Assembly (NCBI RefSeq): GCF_016859125.1
Contig: NZ_CP069338.1
Coordinates: 12,465,501 to 12,529,500 of the forward strand
Direction of reading: 5' to 3'
Origin: Archangium violaceum
GTDB lineage: Bacteria; Myxococcota; Myxococcia; Myxococcales; Myxococcaceae
DNA: 64,000 bases
A program made the position numbers and the translations under genes. Below, piece after piece: positions 26,161-39,248 of this stretch. Below the pieces are notes generated by a model. That model was not told the DNA's origin and ran no database searches. It saw nothing but the letters and a program-made list of their open reading frames with translations. The stretch's first letter is position 1, and each line of letters begins with the position of its first letter.

Positions 26161-26871
26161 TCAGGTGCCGCGGATGCGGATGACGTAGAACAGCTTGCCC
26201 ACGTTCTTCAGCACGTTGGGCACGCGCTTGAAGAGGTGGATGGACGGCTGGCGCTTCTCGTGGAGCTTGATGGGGATCTCCACCACCCGCAGCCCCTCGC
26301 GCCAGGCGCGGATGACGAACTCGCTGGCGAACACGTCCATGTCCACCACGCACCGGGCCACCACGGGGAGCAGCGCCTCGCGCCGGAAGGCCTTCAGCCC
26401 GTGCGTGTCCGTGCCCTGGAAGCCCAACGTCACGCGCAAGAGCTTGTTGTGCACCCGCGTGGCCACGCGCCGCACGAGCGGCCGCTGATCACTTGCGCCC
26501 TTGGCCGCCTTCGAGCCCACCACCATGTCCGCCCCGCCCTTCTCGAGCACCGGCAGCGCGGTGTCATAGAAGGTCAGGTCGCACAGGTCGATCTCATCGC
26601 AGAAGACGTAGGTGCCCCGGGCCTTCTCGATGCCGGCCTTGAGCGCCACGCCATAGTTGGGCCGCTCCGAGTGGAACCAGCGCAGGCGCGGGTTCTTCGC
26701 GCACATCTCCTCGAGGATTCGCGGCGTGGCGTCGCGCGAGCCGTTCTCCGCGAAGATGACCTCGTAGTCCCACCCGCGAGCATCCAACCCCTGGGTGAGC
26801 TCCGCCGCGGCGGAGACGACGATGGAGGCCTCGTTGTAGACGGGGATGACGATGGAGAGATACGGGGCCAT
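26161..26871 (-). CDS. Family 2 glycosyltransferase
   Basis: The 236-residue product begins MAPYLSIVIPVYNEAS, the GT2 nucleotide-binding strand. FAENGSRDATPRILEEM follows, and FCDEIDLCDLTFY is in the place of the DxD metal site. It has no membrane helix and ends in a basic tail, as in dolichyl-phosphate-mannose-synthase-like enzymes that sit on the membrane face. ATG 26871 was preferred because it begins at the conserved strand. The deacetylase follows after a 10-base gap. The pair suggests transfer of an amino sugar to a lipid carrier followed by deacetylation. Confidence 0.9.
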   Translation of the reverse strand: MAPYLSIVIPVYNEASIVVSAAAELTQGLDARGWDYEVIFAENGSRDATPRILEEMCAKNPRLRWFHSERPNYGVALKAGIEKARGTYVFCDEIDLCDLTFYDTALPVLEKGGADMVVGSKAAKGASDQRPLVRRVATRVHNKLLRVTLGFQGTDTHGLKAFRREALLPVVARCVVDMDVFASEFVIRAWREGLRVVEIPIKLHEKRQPSIHLFKRVPNVLKNVGKLFYVIRIRGT

Positions 26872-26924
26872 GGACGGACGTGCGACGTAGCACGCCCCCA
26901 AGGGCCCCGTCGACGGTCAATCCA

Positions 26925-28238
26925 TCAACCGTTCAACCTGCGCGCGCAGGCCCGCCCGGCGAGGATGGCGTCCTCCATGGAGGAGTACTCCCACTGCCCG
27001 TATCGTCCCGCGGTGAGGATGCCCGCGTGCTCCAGGAAGCGGAGGATCTCCGTCTTCGCGGGCCCGTACGCCTCATCGTAGAGGACGTAGGCGTGGGGGA
27101 TTTCCCGTGCATGGGCGAAGAGGATGTCGTCCGCCGAGTGCACCATGTGCGAGCGCACCAGATCCTCCACCGCGTACGTCTCGGCCTGGGCCATGGAGAG
27201 CTCGCCGTGGTGGCTGTACTCCACGTAGAAGGTGGCGGTGTCCGGAGGGGCCAGCGGCGCGTACACCGCCGAGGGCGAGCCGATGCGGTACGTCTTGAAC
27301 TCGGGCTCGGGCAGGTAGATCCAATGCCACGGCTGCCGGTTCTTCCCGCGGGCGGCCACGCACACGTACGTCACCGTGGTGGCGCGCAGACGTCCGGCGG
27401 CGGCCAGCACCTCATCGGGCACGCCCGAGGCCCCCTTCGCCAGAAGCCGCACCAGCCCGGGCAACGAGATGGAGGAGACGAGCTGTGAGTAGCCGAGCGT
27501 GCGCCCGTCGGACAGCGTCACCCGCCGGGCCTTCCAGTCGATGGCGGTGGGCTCGGTGTTGACGCTCAGCTCCCCACCTCGCAGGTGGGCCAGCATGGCG
27601 CGGGCGAGGCTCTCGATGCCGCCCTCGCGCGGATAGCGGAAGGAGGCGTTGTAGCCCAGCGCGTCACTGCCCACGCCCAACGCCCCGTCCACCACCTCCT
27701 TCAACGTGGGCCGGGGCACGAAGCGACCCACCCAGGCGGCGGACAGCTCGGACGGGTCCACCGTCCACAGCTTCTTGTTGTAGGGGATCATGAAGTTCTT
27801 CGCGAACCCCTCCCCCATGTAGCGCAGGATGAACTCGGTGAAGTTGCGCGGCTCGCGCTCACGCAGCTCCCGGCCCTTCTCCCCGTAGACGGCCTCCACG
27901 TAACCCAGGAGGTTCTCCGCCACCACCTCGGGCGGCAGGCCGTGCGTGTTGACCTGGTAGGGGAAGCGCGTGAAGACGCCCCGCGAGTAGATGCCCGCCT
28001 TGCGCTGGATGGACACCATCTGGCCCGGCAGCCAGCGGGTGTCCACCAGTTCCTGGATCTCCGGGTCCCTGAGGTGGAGCCAGTGGCCGGTGGGGTCGAA
28101 GTAGCACCCGTCGATGGCCTCGGTCTTGATGAGGCCACCCACCCGCTCGGACTTCTCGATGAGGCGCCAGGGACGCTGCAGGAAGTGAGCGGCCGAGAGC
28201 CCGGCGAGGCCCGCGCCCAGAATGACGATGGGTTCCAT
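26925..28238 (-). CDS. FAD-dependent protoporphyrinogen oxidase-like / amine oxidase-family protein
   Basis: The 437-residue product has an N-terminal FAD fold: VILGAGLAGLSAAHFL, the Glu in RLIEKSERVGGLIKT, and a C-terminal LTAGRYGQWEYSSMEDAI that closes over FAD. GHWLHLRDPEIQEL near residue 50 resembles the UDP-galactopyranose mutase/amine oxidase superfamily. The context (GT2 and deacetylase on the same strand) favours a sugar or polyprenyl-linked substrate over porphyrin. It is divergent from the zinc-ribbon/TPR gene across 217 bases. Confidence 0.85.
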   Translation of the reverse strand: MEPIVILGAGLAGLSAAHFLQRPWRLIEKSERVGGLIKTEAIDGCYFDPTGHWLHLRDPEIQELVDTRWLPGQMVSIQRKAGIYSRGVFTRFPYQVNTHGLPPEVVAENLLGYVEAVYGEKGRELREREPRNFTEFILRYMGEGFAKNFMIPYNKKLWTVDPSELSAAWVGRFVPRPTLKEVVDGALGVGSDALGYNASFRYPREGGIESLARAMLAHLRGGELSVNTEPTAIDWKARRVTLSDGRTLGYSQLVSSISLPGLVRLLAKGASGVPDEVLAAAGRLRATTVTYVCVAARGKNRQPWHWIYLPEPEFKTYRIGSPSAVYAPLAPPDTATFYVEYSHHGELSMAQAETYAVEDLVRSHMVHSADDILFAHAREIPHAYVLYDEAYGPAKTEILRFLEHAGILTAGRYGQWEYSSMEDAILAGRACARRLNG

Positions 28239-28366
28239 GGAGCCCCGGGTCTACCACCTTCGCCGCTACGACGGGCAACAGGAGCGTGACCGCCATGAGC
28301 CGGGAGCCGGTCCCCCGCCCGCCTGCCCTGCCGCCGGGGATGTGTCGACTCGGGACGTCGCGTTCT

Positions 28367-28394
28367 TTGCCGCCTGGAAAATGCCTCTGATAAC
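28367..28394 (+). promoter_or_regulatory. Possible sigma-A promoter of the zinc-ribbon/TPR gene
   Basis: TTGCCG and GATAAC are separated by 16 bases, 62 bases ahead of the ATG at 28456. Each hexamer matches four of six consensus positions. Assignment is by eye. Confidence 0.3.
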
Positions 28395-28455
28395 CTGCGC
28401 CCGCCGCGGGTCAGTGCGGCCGCTCGCGTCCGATGGCCCCCGCTGAAGGAAACCC

Positions 28456-33988
<5,533 letters not shown>

Positions 33989-34006
33989 TCGCCGGAGTGC
34001 TGTCAG

Positions 34007-34047
34007 CATCCGGGGCCCCACAACGTTGTTGCAATGGGCCCCGGATG
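34007..34047 (+). terminator. Hairpin between serS and the tRNA cluster
   Basis: CATCCGGGGCCC pairs perfectly with GGGCCCCGGATG across a 17-base loop that itself contains the palindrome ACAACGTTGT. It lies 18 bases past serS. No T-run follows, so attenuation is as possible as termination. Confidence 0.5.
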
Positions 34048-34099
34048 TTGTAGAAGGGCGGCCCACGCGGTTCGGTGGTCCGCACGGCTTCAAGCAGTT

Positions 34100-34186
34100 G
34101 GAGGAGTGGCCGAGCGGCTGAAGGCAGCGGTCTTGAAAACCGCAGGTGGCGCAAGCTTCCCGTAGGTTCGAATCCTACCTCCTCCG
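34100..34186 (+). tRNA. tRNA-Ser (anticodon TGA)
   Basis: GGAGGAG pairs with CTCCTCC in a 7-bp acceptor stem with G discriminator. The anticodon stem GCGGT/ACCGC presents TGA at 34134-34136, and the T-arm GTAGG/CCTAC closes on TTCGAAT. A long class II variable arm is present, as for serine. The 3' CCA is not encoded. It reads UCA codons. Confidence 0.95.
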
Positions 34187-34229
34187 ATTTTGTTCTTGTG
34201 GTATGCGGTTCTTTGACAGTAAAGGCAGA

Positions 34230-34319
34230 GGAGAGATGGCCGAGAGGCTGAAGGCACAGGTTTGCTAAACCTGCATACTCGAAAGGGTATCGAGGGTTCG
34301 AATCCCTCTCTCTCCGCCA
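34230..34319 (+). tRNA. tRNA-Ser (anticodon GCT)
   Basis: GGAGAGA pairs with TCTCTCC. The anticodon GCT lies at 34264-34266 in a CAGGT/ACCTG stem, the variable arm is long, and the T-arm is GAGGG/CCCTC. CCA is encoded at 34317-34319. It reads AGC and AGU. Confidence 0.95.
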
Positions 34320-34328
34320 CTCATCTTG

Positions 34329-34378
34329 GTTGTGGTAGCGCGAAAGAGGTTGTGGTACAGAGGCTGCGGTTGTGGTAG
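34329..34378 (+). repeat. Three GGTTGTGGTA direct repeats with 20-bp period
   Basis: GGTTGTGGTA begins at 34329, 34349 and 34369, exactly 20 bases apart, in the spacer between tRNA-Ser(GCT) and tRNA-Arg. A fourth partial copy, TTGTGGTA, is at 34196-34203 in the preceding spacer. Confidence 0.75.
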
Positions 34379-34400
34379 AGCGGTGAAAAGGAAACGGCAA

Positions 34401-34477
34401 GCTCCCTTAGCTCAGCTGGATAGAGCGTCGGACTACGAATCCGAAGGCCGGAGGTTCGAATCCTCCAGGGAGCGCCA
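34401..34477 (+). tRNA. tRNA-Arg (anticodon ACG)
   Basis: GCTCCCT pairs with AGGGAGC. The anticodon loop CTACGAA in a TCGGA/TCCGA stem presents ACG at 34435-34437. CCA is encoded at 34475-34477. A34 of this tRNA is the classic bacterial substrate for deamination to inosine, and tadA lies 24 bases downstream. Confidence 0.96.
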
Positions 34478-34501
34478 CCCTTTCCCCTCACCCCATTCTC
34501 C

Positions 34502-34969
34502 ATGAGTCTGGACGAAGCTTTCATGCAGCAGGCGCTCGCGCTCGCGCGGGAAGCCGCTGGGCTCGGGGAAGTTCCTGTCGGAGCGGTCGCCGTACACGAT
34601 GGCAAGGTCATCGGGGTCGGCTTCAACCGGCGGGAAATAGACCGGAACCCTCTGGCCCACGCGGAGATCTTCGCGCTGGACGCGGCCTCCAAGGCGCTGG
34701 GAGCGTGGCGGCTCACGGGTGTCACCCTGTATGTGACGCTGGAGCCGTGCGCGATGTGCGCTGGAGCGTTGGTCCAGTCGAGGGTCACCCGTCTGGTCTT
34801 CGGAACGAAGGATCCGAAAGCCGGAGCCGTTGGCTCGCTCTACAACCTGGCCGAGGAGCCCCGGCACAATCACCGGCTCCAAGTGATGAGTGGAGTGTTG
34901 GCGGACGAGAGCCGCCAGATGCTGAAGGATTTCTTCGAGCGACTGCGCGAGAAGAAACGCGACAAGTGA
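34502..34969 (+). CDS. tadA: tRNA-specific adenosine deaminase TadA
   Basis: The 155-residue zinc deaminase converts A34 of tRNA-Arg(ACG) to inosine, letting one tRNA read CGU, CGC and CGA. The HAE motif (NPLAHAEIFAL, near residue 53) gives one zinc ligand and the catalytic Glu, and LEPCAMCAGAL (near 84) gives the two cysteines. Length is normal. The gene lies between tRNA-Arg(ACG), its own substrate, and tRNA-Ser(CGA), which starts 5 bases after the stop, so the mRNA and tRNAs are probably one transcript. Confidence 0.96.
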   Translation: MSLDEAFMQQALALAREAAGLGEVPVGAVAVHDGKVIGVGFNRREIDRNPLAHAEIFALDAASKALGAWRLTGVTLYVTLEPCAMCAGALVQSRVTRLVFGTKDPKAGAVGSLYNLAEEPRHNHRLQVMSGVLADESRQMLKDFFERLREKKRDK

Positions 34970-34974
34970 ATATT

Positions 34975-35061
34975 GGAGAGCTGGCCGAGTGGTCGAAGGC
35001 ACCTGACTCGAAATCAGGCATACCGGGAACGGTATCGTAGGTTCGAATCCTACGCTCTCCG
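34975..35061 (+). tRNA. tRNA-Ser (anticodon CGA)
   Basis: GGAGAGC pairs with GCTCTCC. The CCTGA/TCAGG stem presents CGA at 35009-35011, the variable arm is long, and the T-arm is GTAGG/CCTAC. No CCA is encoded. It reads UCG. Confidence 0.95.
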
Positions 35062-35074
35062 CAGAGTGTCTCAT

Positions 35075-35161
35075 GGAGAGGTGGCCGAGCGGTTGAAGGC
35101 GCACGCCTGGAACGCGTGTATATCTGAAAGGGTATCGTGGGTTCGAATCCCACCCTCTCCG
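35075..35161 (+). tRNA. tRNA-Ser (anticodon GGA)
   Basis: GGAGAGG pairs with CCTCTCC. The CACGC/GCGTG stem presents GGA at 35109-35111, the variable arm is long, and the T-arm is GTGGG/CCCAC. No CCA is encoded. It reads UCC and UCU. Confidence 0.95.
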
Positions 35162-35185
35162 TAGTTGTTTCAGTCATTGAAGAGC

Positions 35186-35275
35186 TTGTGGTCGGGACAA
35201 CGTGGGGACGTGAACCCCGCCAGGTCCGGAAGGAAGCAACGGTAGCGCACCTCCGCGTGTGTCCCGGCCGTTCTT
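35186..35275 (+). ncRNA. ffs: Signal recognition particle RNA, small bacterial (4.5S) type
   Basis: The conserved domain IV core is present: GTGAACCCCGCCAGGTCCGG, then AAGGAAGCAACGGTAGC with the GGAA tetraloop and the symmetric and asymmetric loops that bind Ffh. A closing stem forms from GGTCGGGAC (35190-35198) with GTCCCGGCC (35261-35269). Ends are estimated from this stem. It lies 25 bases after tRNA-Ser(GGA) and right before a strong terminator, so it is probably processed from the tRNA transcript. Confidence 0.92.
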
Positions 35276-35278
35276 GTG

Positions 35279-35324
35279 AAGGAGCCGATTCGCCTGAAAA
35301 GGGGAATCGGCTCCTTCTTTTTTT
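35279..35324 (+). terminator. Rho-independent terminator after ffs
   Basis: AAGGAGCCGATTC pairs with GAATCGGCTCCTT (13 bp) around a 12-base loop, followed by C and seven T residues. It ends the serS-side tRNA/tadA/ffs unit, 9 bases before the stop of the convergent mannosyltransferase gene. Confidence 0.95.
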
Positions 35325-35332
35325 GGCCGGTA

Positions 35333-36778
35333 TCAGTCGCGCGCGAGCACCGTCTCCCTGCCCACCTGCCCCACCACCCGGAAGCCGGCCGCCTGGAGCT
35401 CGGCGAGGGCCCGGCCCTCGAAGGTGACGACGCGGTTGAAGCGCCTGTCCCTCATGGCCCCCTGGAAGTTGGCGTCCCGAGGCCAGTCGCAGGTCGCCCA
35501 GGGGATGTTCTTGCCGATGTAGAAGTAGCCCCCCGCCCCCCACAGCCCCTCGTTGACGATGAGAAGTCCGCGGGTGCCCTCGTCCCGGGTGGCCGCGACG
35601 ATGCCTCGGAACTGGTCTCCGCGCAGGTCCACCGGCGGATAGAAGCGCCCGCTCACCACCGTGGCCATCAACGCCAGGGAGCCCACCGCCTGGCGCATGC
35701 GGGCCGCCTTCCGGCTCAGCATGAAGGCGGCCAGGGATGGGGCCGCGGCCATGACGAGGAGGACCAGTCCCGGGTAGAGGAAACGTTCCTCCTTGTGAGC
35801 GGTGGCGGTGAGCGCCGCGAGGTAGGCCACCGCGCAGGAGAGCGGCAGCGAGACGGCGCGCCGCTGGTGGAGCGAGCGCAGTCCCAGGGGAGCCACCGCC
35901 CATATCCAGAGGGGCAGTCCGGAGAGGAAGGGCCCCAGGTAGAAGCCCGGCGGTGAAGCACCGAACTGCCTCGCGGCCTGCCCGGAGAGGACGTTGAAGT
36001 CCACGTAGGCGATGAAGGAGTGGAAGGGCTTGCCCCACGTCGCCCAATCGAGCGCGCCCAGGCCGAGCGCGACGCCCATCCCCGCGAGACAGGTGAAGGC
36101 GAGCACCCGCCAGCGCCGCTCCACCATCAGCCAGAGGAGCGCCGCCAGCACCACCACCGCCGAGCCGTAGCGCGCCACCACCGCCAGCCCCAGCGCCAAC
36201 CCCCCCACCAGGCCCGCTCGCACCGGCCGCTCGGTGCGGTCCAGTGCCTCCAGGGCCACCACCAGGAAGGCGGTGGAGAGGGACTCACCCAGCGTCCGCC
36301 CCGCGAAGACGATCACCGGCCCGTAGAGGCCCACGGCCAGGGCCGAGAACAGCGCTCCGGTGGATCCGGCGCGGCGCTCGGCGAAGCGGTACACGGACCA
36401 CAGCATCCACCCATGCAGCACGGCCTGGGCAACGGCGAGCAATCCCCGGTACGCCACCGGATGGGTGAGGCCCAGCACGTCCGCCAGCCGCAGCAGCCAC
36501 GAGGCCACTCCGGGTAGGGCCCAGTTGCGCAGGCCCGCGCGCCACTCCCAGGCCAGCACCCCGTAGCCATGCGCACGGAACCAGGCCGGCTCGAGCAGCT
36601 GGTACACCTCGTCCGGGTGGATGCGGCCGAGCTGCACCACCGCGACGACAGCGGGCACGAGCCCCACCACGCCCAACATCAGGACGTGCGACCAGCGCCG
36701 GCGCGCCACGGTGGGTGGCGACCCGGGAACGGGAGCGACGGAGGGCGGAGGAGCGGAAAGGGGCGCGGGCACGGTCAT
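35333..36778 (-). CDS. GT22-like (ALG9/PIG-B type) polytopic mannosyltransferase
   Basis: The product from ATG 36778 is about 481 residues with roughly ten membrane helices. The luminal/periplasmic HPDEVYQLLEPAWFR loop after the first helix, followed by GYGVLAWEWRAGLRNW, is the GT22 signature; the acidic DE is the proposed catalytic site. GT22 enzymes use polyprenyl-phosphate-linked mannose. The last 100 residues form a soluble alpha/beta tail. It points opposite to its neighbours and separates ffs from dnaX, which are adjacent in many bacteria, so it looks inserted. Confidence 0.85.
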   Translation of the reverse strand: MTVPAPLSAPPPSVAPVPGSPPTVARRRWSHVLMLGVVGLVPAVVAVVQLGRIHPDEVYQLLEPAWFRAHGYGVLAWEWRAGLRNWALPGVASWLLRLADVLGLTHPVAYRGLLAVAQAVLHGWMLWSVYRFAERRAGSTGALFSALAVGLYGPVIVFAGRTLGESLSTAFLVVALEALDRTERPVRAGLVGGLALGLAVVARYGSAVVVLAALLWLMVERRWRVLAFTCLAGMGVALGLGALDWATWGKPFHSFIAYVDFNVLSGQAARQFGASPPGFYLGPFLSGLPLWIWAVAPLGLRSLHQRRAVSLPLSCAVAYLAALTATAHKEERFLYPGLVLLVMAAAPSLAAFMLSRKAARMRQAVGSLALMATVVSGRFYPPVDLRGDQFRGIVAATRDEGTRGLLIVNEGLWGAGGYFYIGKNIPWATCDWPRDANFQGAMRDRRFNRVVTFEGRALAELQAAGFRVVGQVGRETVLARD

Positions 36779-36959
36779 CTGAACGGGTTCCAACAATAGA
36801 CGACGAATGGACGACGCCGGCCGCGATCGGACGCCGAGTGAAGCACCCGACTCCTGGCATCCCCTTCCTGGACTCCCTGGGGAGGACTTCAAAAGTAGAG
36901 CGGCCAGCGCATGGAACTCGTGCGCTCGCGTGTTCTACGTGGTTAGATTCCGGCCCCCC

Positions 36960-38177
36960 ATGAGCTACCTCGTCCTCGCCCGTAAATGGCGCCCGCAGAC
37001 CTTCGACGACATGACCGGCCAGGAGCACGTGGTCCGGACGGTCGCCAACGCCATCAAGATGAACCGGGTGGCGCACGCCTACCTGTTCTGCGGCCCGAGA
37101 GGCGTGGGCAAGACGACCGCCGCCCGCCTGCTCGCCAAGGCACTCAACTGCGAGAAGGGGCCCACCTCGAATCCCTGCGGCGTCTGCCAGGCCTGCACGG
37201 AGATCGCCGCGGGCACCTCGGTGGACGTGGCGGAGATCGACGGTGCCTCCAACAACGGCGTGGAGAACGTCCGCGAGATTCGCGAGAACGCCAAGTACCT
37301 GCCGCAGCGCGACCGGCACAAGATCTACATCATCGACGAGGTCCACATGCTCTCGGGGGCGGCGTTCAACGCGCTCCTGAAGACGCTGGAGGAGCCGCCC
37401 GGGCACGTGAAGTTCATCTTCGCGACCACCGAGGCGCACAAGCTCCCGGACACCATCCTCTCGCGCTGCCAGCGGCACAACTTCCGGCGCATCCCCGCGA
37501 AGGTGATGCTCGAGCGGCTGAAGTACATCTGCGAGCAGGAGAAGGTGGCCATCTCGGAGACCGCGCTCTCCATGGTGGTACGCCAGTCCGAGGGCGGCAT
37601 GCGCGACGCGCTCAGCCTCCTGGATCAGATCTTCTCCGCCTGTGGCGCCGAGCCCACCAACGAGGCCGTGGCCGACGCGCTGGGCGCCATCGACCGCACG
37701 GTGGTGCAGGACTTCGCCGAGGCGCTGGTGCGCAAGGACGCGAAGCGCGTGCTGGAGCGGGTGGAGGAGGTCTTCAACCGCGGTACGGACCTCAAGCGGC
37801 TGACGGAGGAGCTCGCGCTGCAGCTGCGCCACCTCTTCGTGGCCAAGACGCTGGGCGAGGCCCCCGCGGAGCTCGCCGAGTCCGAGCGCAACGCCCTCAC
37901 CGCGTTGGCGAAGGAGGCGGACCCGGCGCAGATCTCCCGCCTCTTCGACATCGTGCACGGGTGCGTGTGGGACGTGTCGCGCGCGGCCCAGCCCCGGCTC
38001 GCGCTGGAGATGGCGCTGCTCAAGGCCATCCAGCTCTCGCCGGTCGGCTCCATCCCGGAGCTCCTCGCCCGGGTGGATCGCCTCGCCGCCGGACTCGGTG
38101 GTTCCGATGACGCTCGCAAGGTTGCTGCTGGGGCGCCCGGAGGTCGCTCCAGTTCGCCCAACTTTCGCGCCCACTGA
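36960..38177 (+). CDS. dnaX: DNA polymerase III gamma/tau subunit DnaX, gamma-like frame
   Basis: ATG 36960 opens a 405-residue frame with the clamp-loader AAA+ domain: Walker A GPRGVGKTTAARLL, the four-cysteine zinc module (CEKGPTSNPCGVCQAC), Walker B IIDEVHML and the SRC motif in TILSRCQRHNF. Domain III follows, ending near PELLARVDRLAAG. The frame closes at TGA 38175-38177 after a short Gly/Ser-rich run, about the size of E. coli gamma. The tau-specific part continues in the +1 frame. A TAGATT box 11 bases before the ATG suggests a nearly leaderless transcript. Confidence 0.93.
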   Translation: MSYLVLARKWRPQTFDDMTGQEHVVRTVANAIKMNRVAHAYLFCGPRGVGKTTAARLLAKALNCEKGPTSNPCGVCQACTEIAAGTSVDVAEIDGASNNGVENVREIRENAKYLPQRDRHKIYIIDEVHMLSGAAFNALLKTLEEPPGHVKFIFATTEAHKLPDTILSRCQRHNFRRIPAKVMLERLKYICEQEKVAISETALSMVVRQSEGGMRDALSLLDQIFSACGAEPTNEAVADALGAIDRTVVQDFAEALVRKDAKRVLERVEEVFNRGTDLKRLTEELALQLRHLFVAKTLGEAPAELAESERNALTALAKEADPAQISRLFDIVHGCVWDVSRAAQPRLALEMALLKAIQLSPVGSIPELLARVDRLAAGLGGSDDARKVAAGAPGGRSSSPNFRAH

Positions 38178-39162
38178 GCGTCCGCCAGAGCCTGCCCGTC
38201 CTCCCCCCGCGCCTCGCGCGCCCGAGCCCGCCGTGACTCCGGCGGCGGCTCCGGCCCCGTCACGCCTCGCGGAGGCCCGAGGTCCCGGTCCGGCGTCCGC
38301 TCCGCCTGGCCCGGCACCTCGCAATGCCGCCGCGGCTCCGGCCTCGTCTCCGTGGGGCATGTCCCGAGGTGGCCCCGCTCCCGCCGCCCCGGTCTCGCGT
38401 CCACCCGAGGCTCCCGCCCCCGCCCAGCCCGTGGTGCGGGTGACGAACGTGCGCCTGCCCACGCAGCCCCCCCCTCCCGTCGAGGACGAGCGTTTCTTCG
38501 CCGAGGAGGGTCCAGCCGGCGGATGTGCCTCCGGCGAGTGCCTCCCGGACGAGCCGCCCGTCCCTCTCGCCGAGCCGGAGCCAGAGACCGAGTCCGTCCG
38601 GCCCTTCGACGTCCACCACGCCTCGCGCTCCGCGGCTCCCATGGCCGCCTCGGGCCGCGACAACCCCCGGCGACCCCTCCAGGAGCGGTGGCGCGCGGCC
38701 GTGGACACCGTGCGCACGGCGTCCGGACGACATGCCAAGTCGCTCGCCTGCGGACGCCTGCTGTGGATCCGCGAGGGCGAGGTGGCGCTCGCCTACCCTC
38801 CGAGCCAGGGCTTCCACAAGACAACGGTGTCCGGGAGTAGCGGGCGCCCCATCGTCGAGAAGGCTCTCTCCGAGCACTTCGGTCGTCCCACGAAGCTCGT
38901 GGTGCAGGACTGTGCCGAGGCCGACAAGTCGGCGGCGGACGTACCGGGTGCTCCGGGCACGGGTCTCATCAGCATCGCCGAGCAGGACGCCCAGGAGCGC
39001 GCCGCGTACGAGAAGAGCGCCGAGGGCCGGGTACGTTCCCATCCCGCGCTCCGGGCCACCCTCAAGTACCTGGGGGGGGAGATCGAACACATCCAGGTGT
39101 ACGAGCAGCCCGTGCGCCCGGTGGCCGCCCCGACGAACGACCTCCCTGACGAGAGCCCCTGA
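38098..39162 (+). CDS. Tau-like C-terminal part of DnaX, in the +1 frame relative to the gamma frame
   Basis: This frame is open through the end of the gamma-like ORF and runs 330 codons beyond it. It starts with an Ala/Pro linker (ERPPEPARPPPAPRAPEP and similar), typical between the clamp-loader core and tau tail. A folded domain follows: ERWRAAVDTVRTASGRHAKS, LLWIREGEVALAYP, and KALSEHFGRPTKLVV. Its first codons (GTG 38098, ATG 38107) have no convincing ribosome binding site, so separate translation is unlikely. Joined by a +1 shift in 38098-38177 it would give a tau of about 730 residues. Programmed frameshift, mutation and sequence error all remain possible. Confidence 0.7.
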   Translation: MVPMTLARLLLGRPEVAPVRPTFAPTERPPEPARPPPAPRAPEPAVTPAAAPAPSRLAEARGPGPASAPPGPAPRNAAAAPASSPWGMSRGGPAPAAPVSRPPEAPAPAQPVVRVTNVRLPTQPPPPVEDERFFAEEGPAGGCASGECLPDEPPVPLAEPEPETESVRPFDVHHASRSAAPMAASGRDNPRRPLQERWRAAVDTVRTASGRHAKSLACGRLLWIREGEVALAYPPSQGFHKTTVSGSSGRPIVEKALSEHFGRPTKLVVQDCAEADKSAADVPGAPGTGLISIAEQDAQERAAYEKSAEGRVRSHPALRATLKYLGGEIEHIQVYEQPVRPVAAPTNDLPDESP

Positions 39163-39187
39163 CAACGGGCGCGCCCGACGCTAGGGT
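39159..39187 (+). promoter_or_regulatory. Sigma-A promoter for ybaB-recR
   Basis: CTGACA and TAGGGT are separated by 17 bases. The -10 resembles the AAGGGT of the M. xanthus vegA promoter. The expected start is near 39194, giving a 55-base leader before ATG 39249. It overlaps the end of the tau-like frame. Confidence 0.55.
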
Positions 39188-39248
39188 GCGCGCTTCGACT
39201 CAGCCGAGCGGTCTCCGATGCCCGCTCGCACGTCCTACGAGGAAGCTC

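Noticed and set aside
34329-34378. CRISPR-like repeats
   Set aside because: Three 10-bp repeats with 10-bp gaps are far too short, and no cas gene is in the window.
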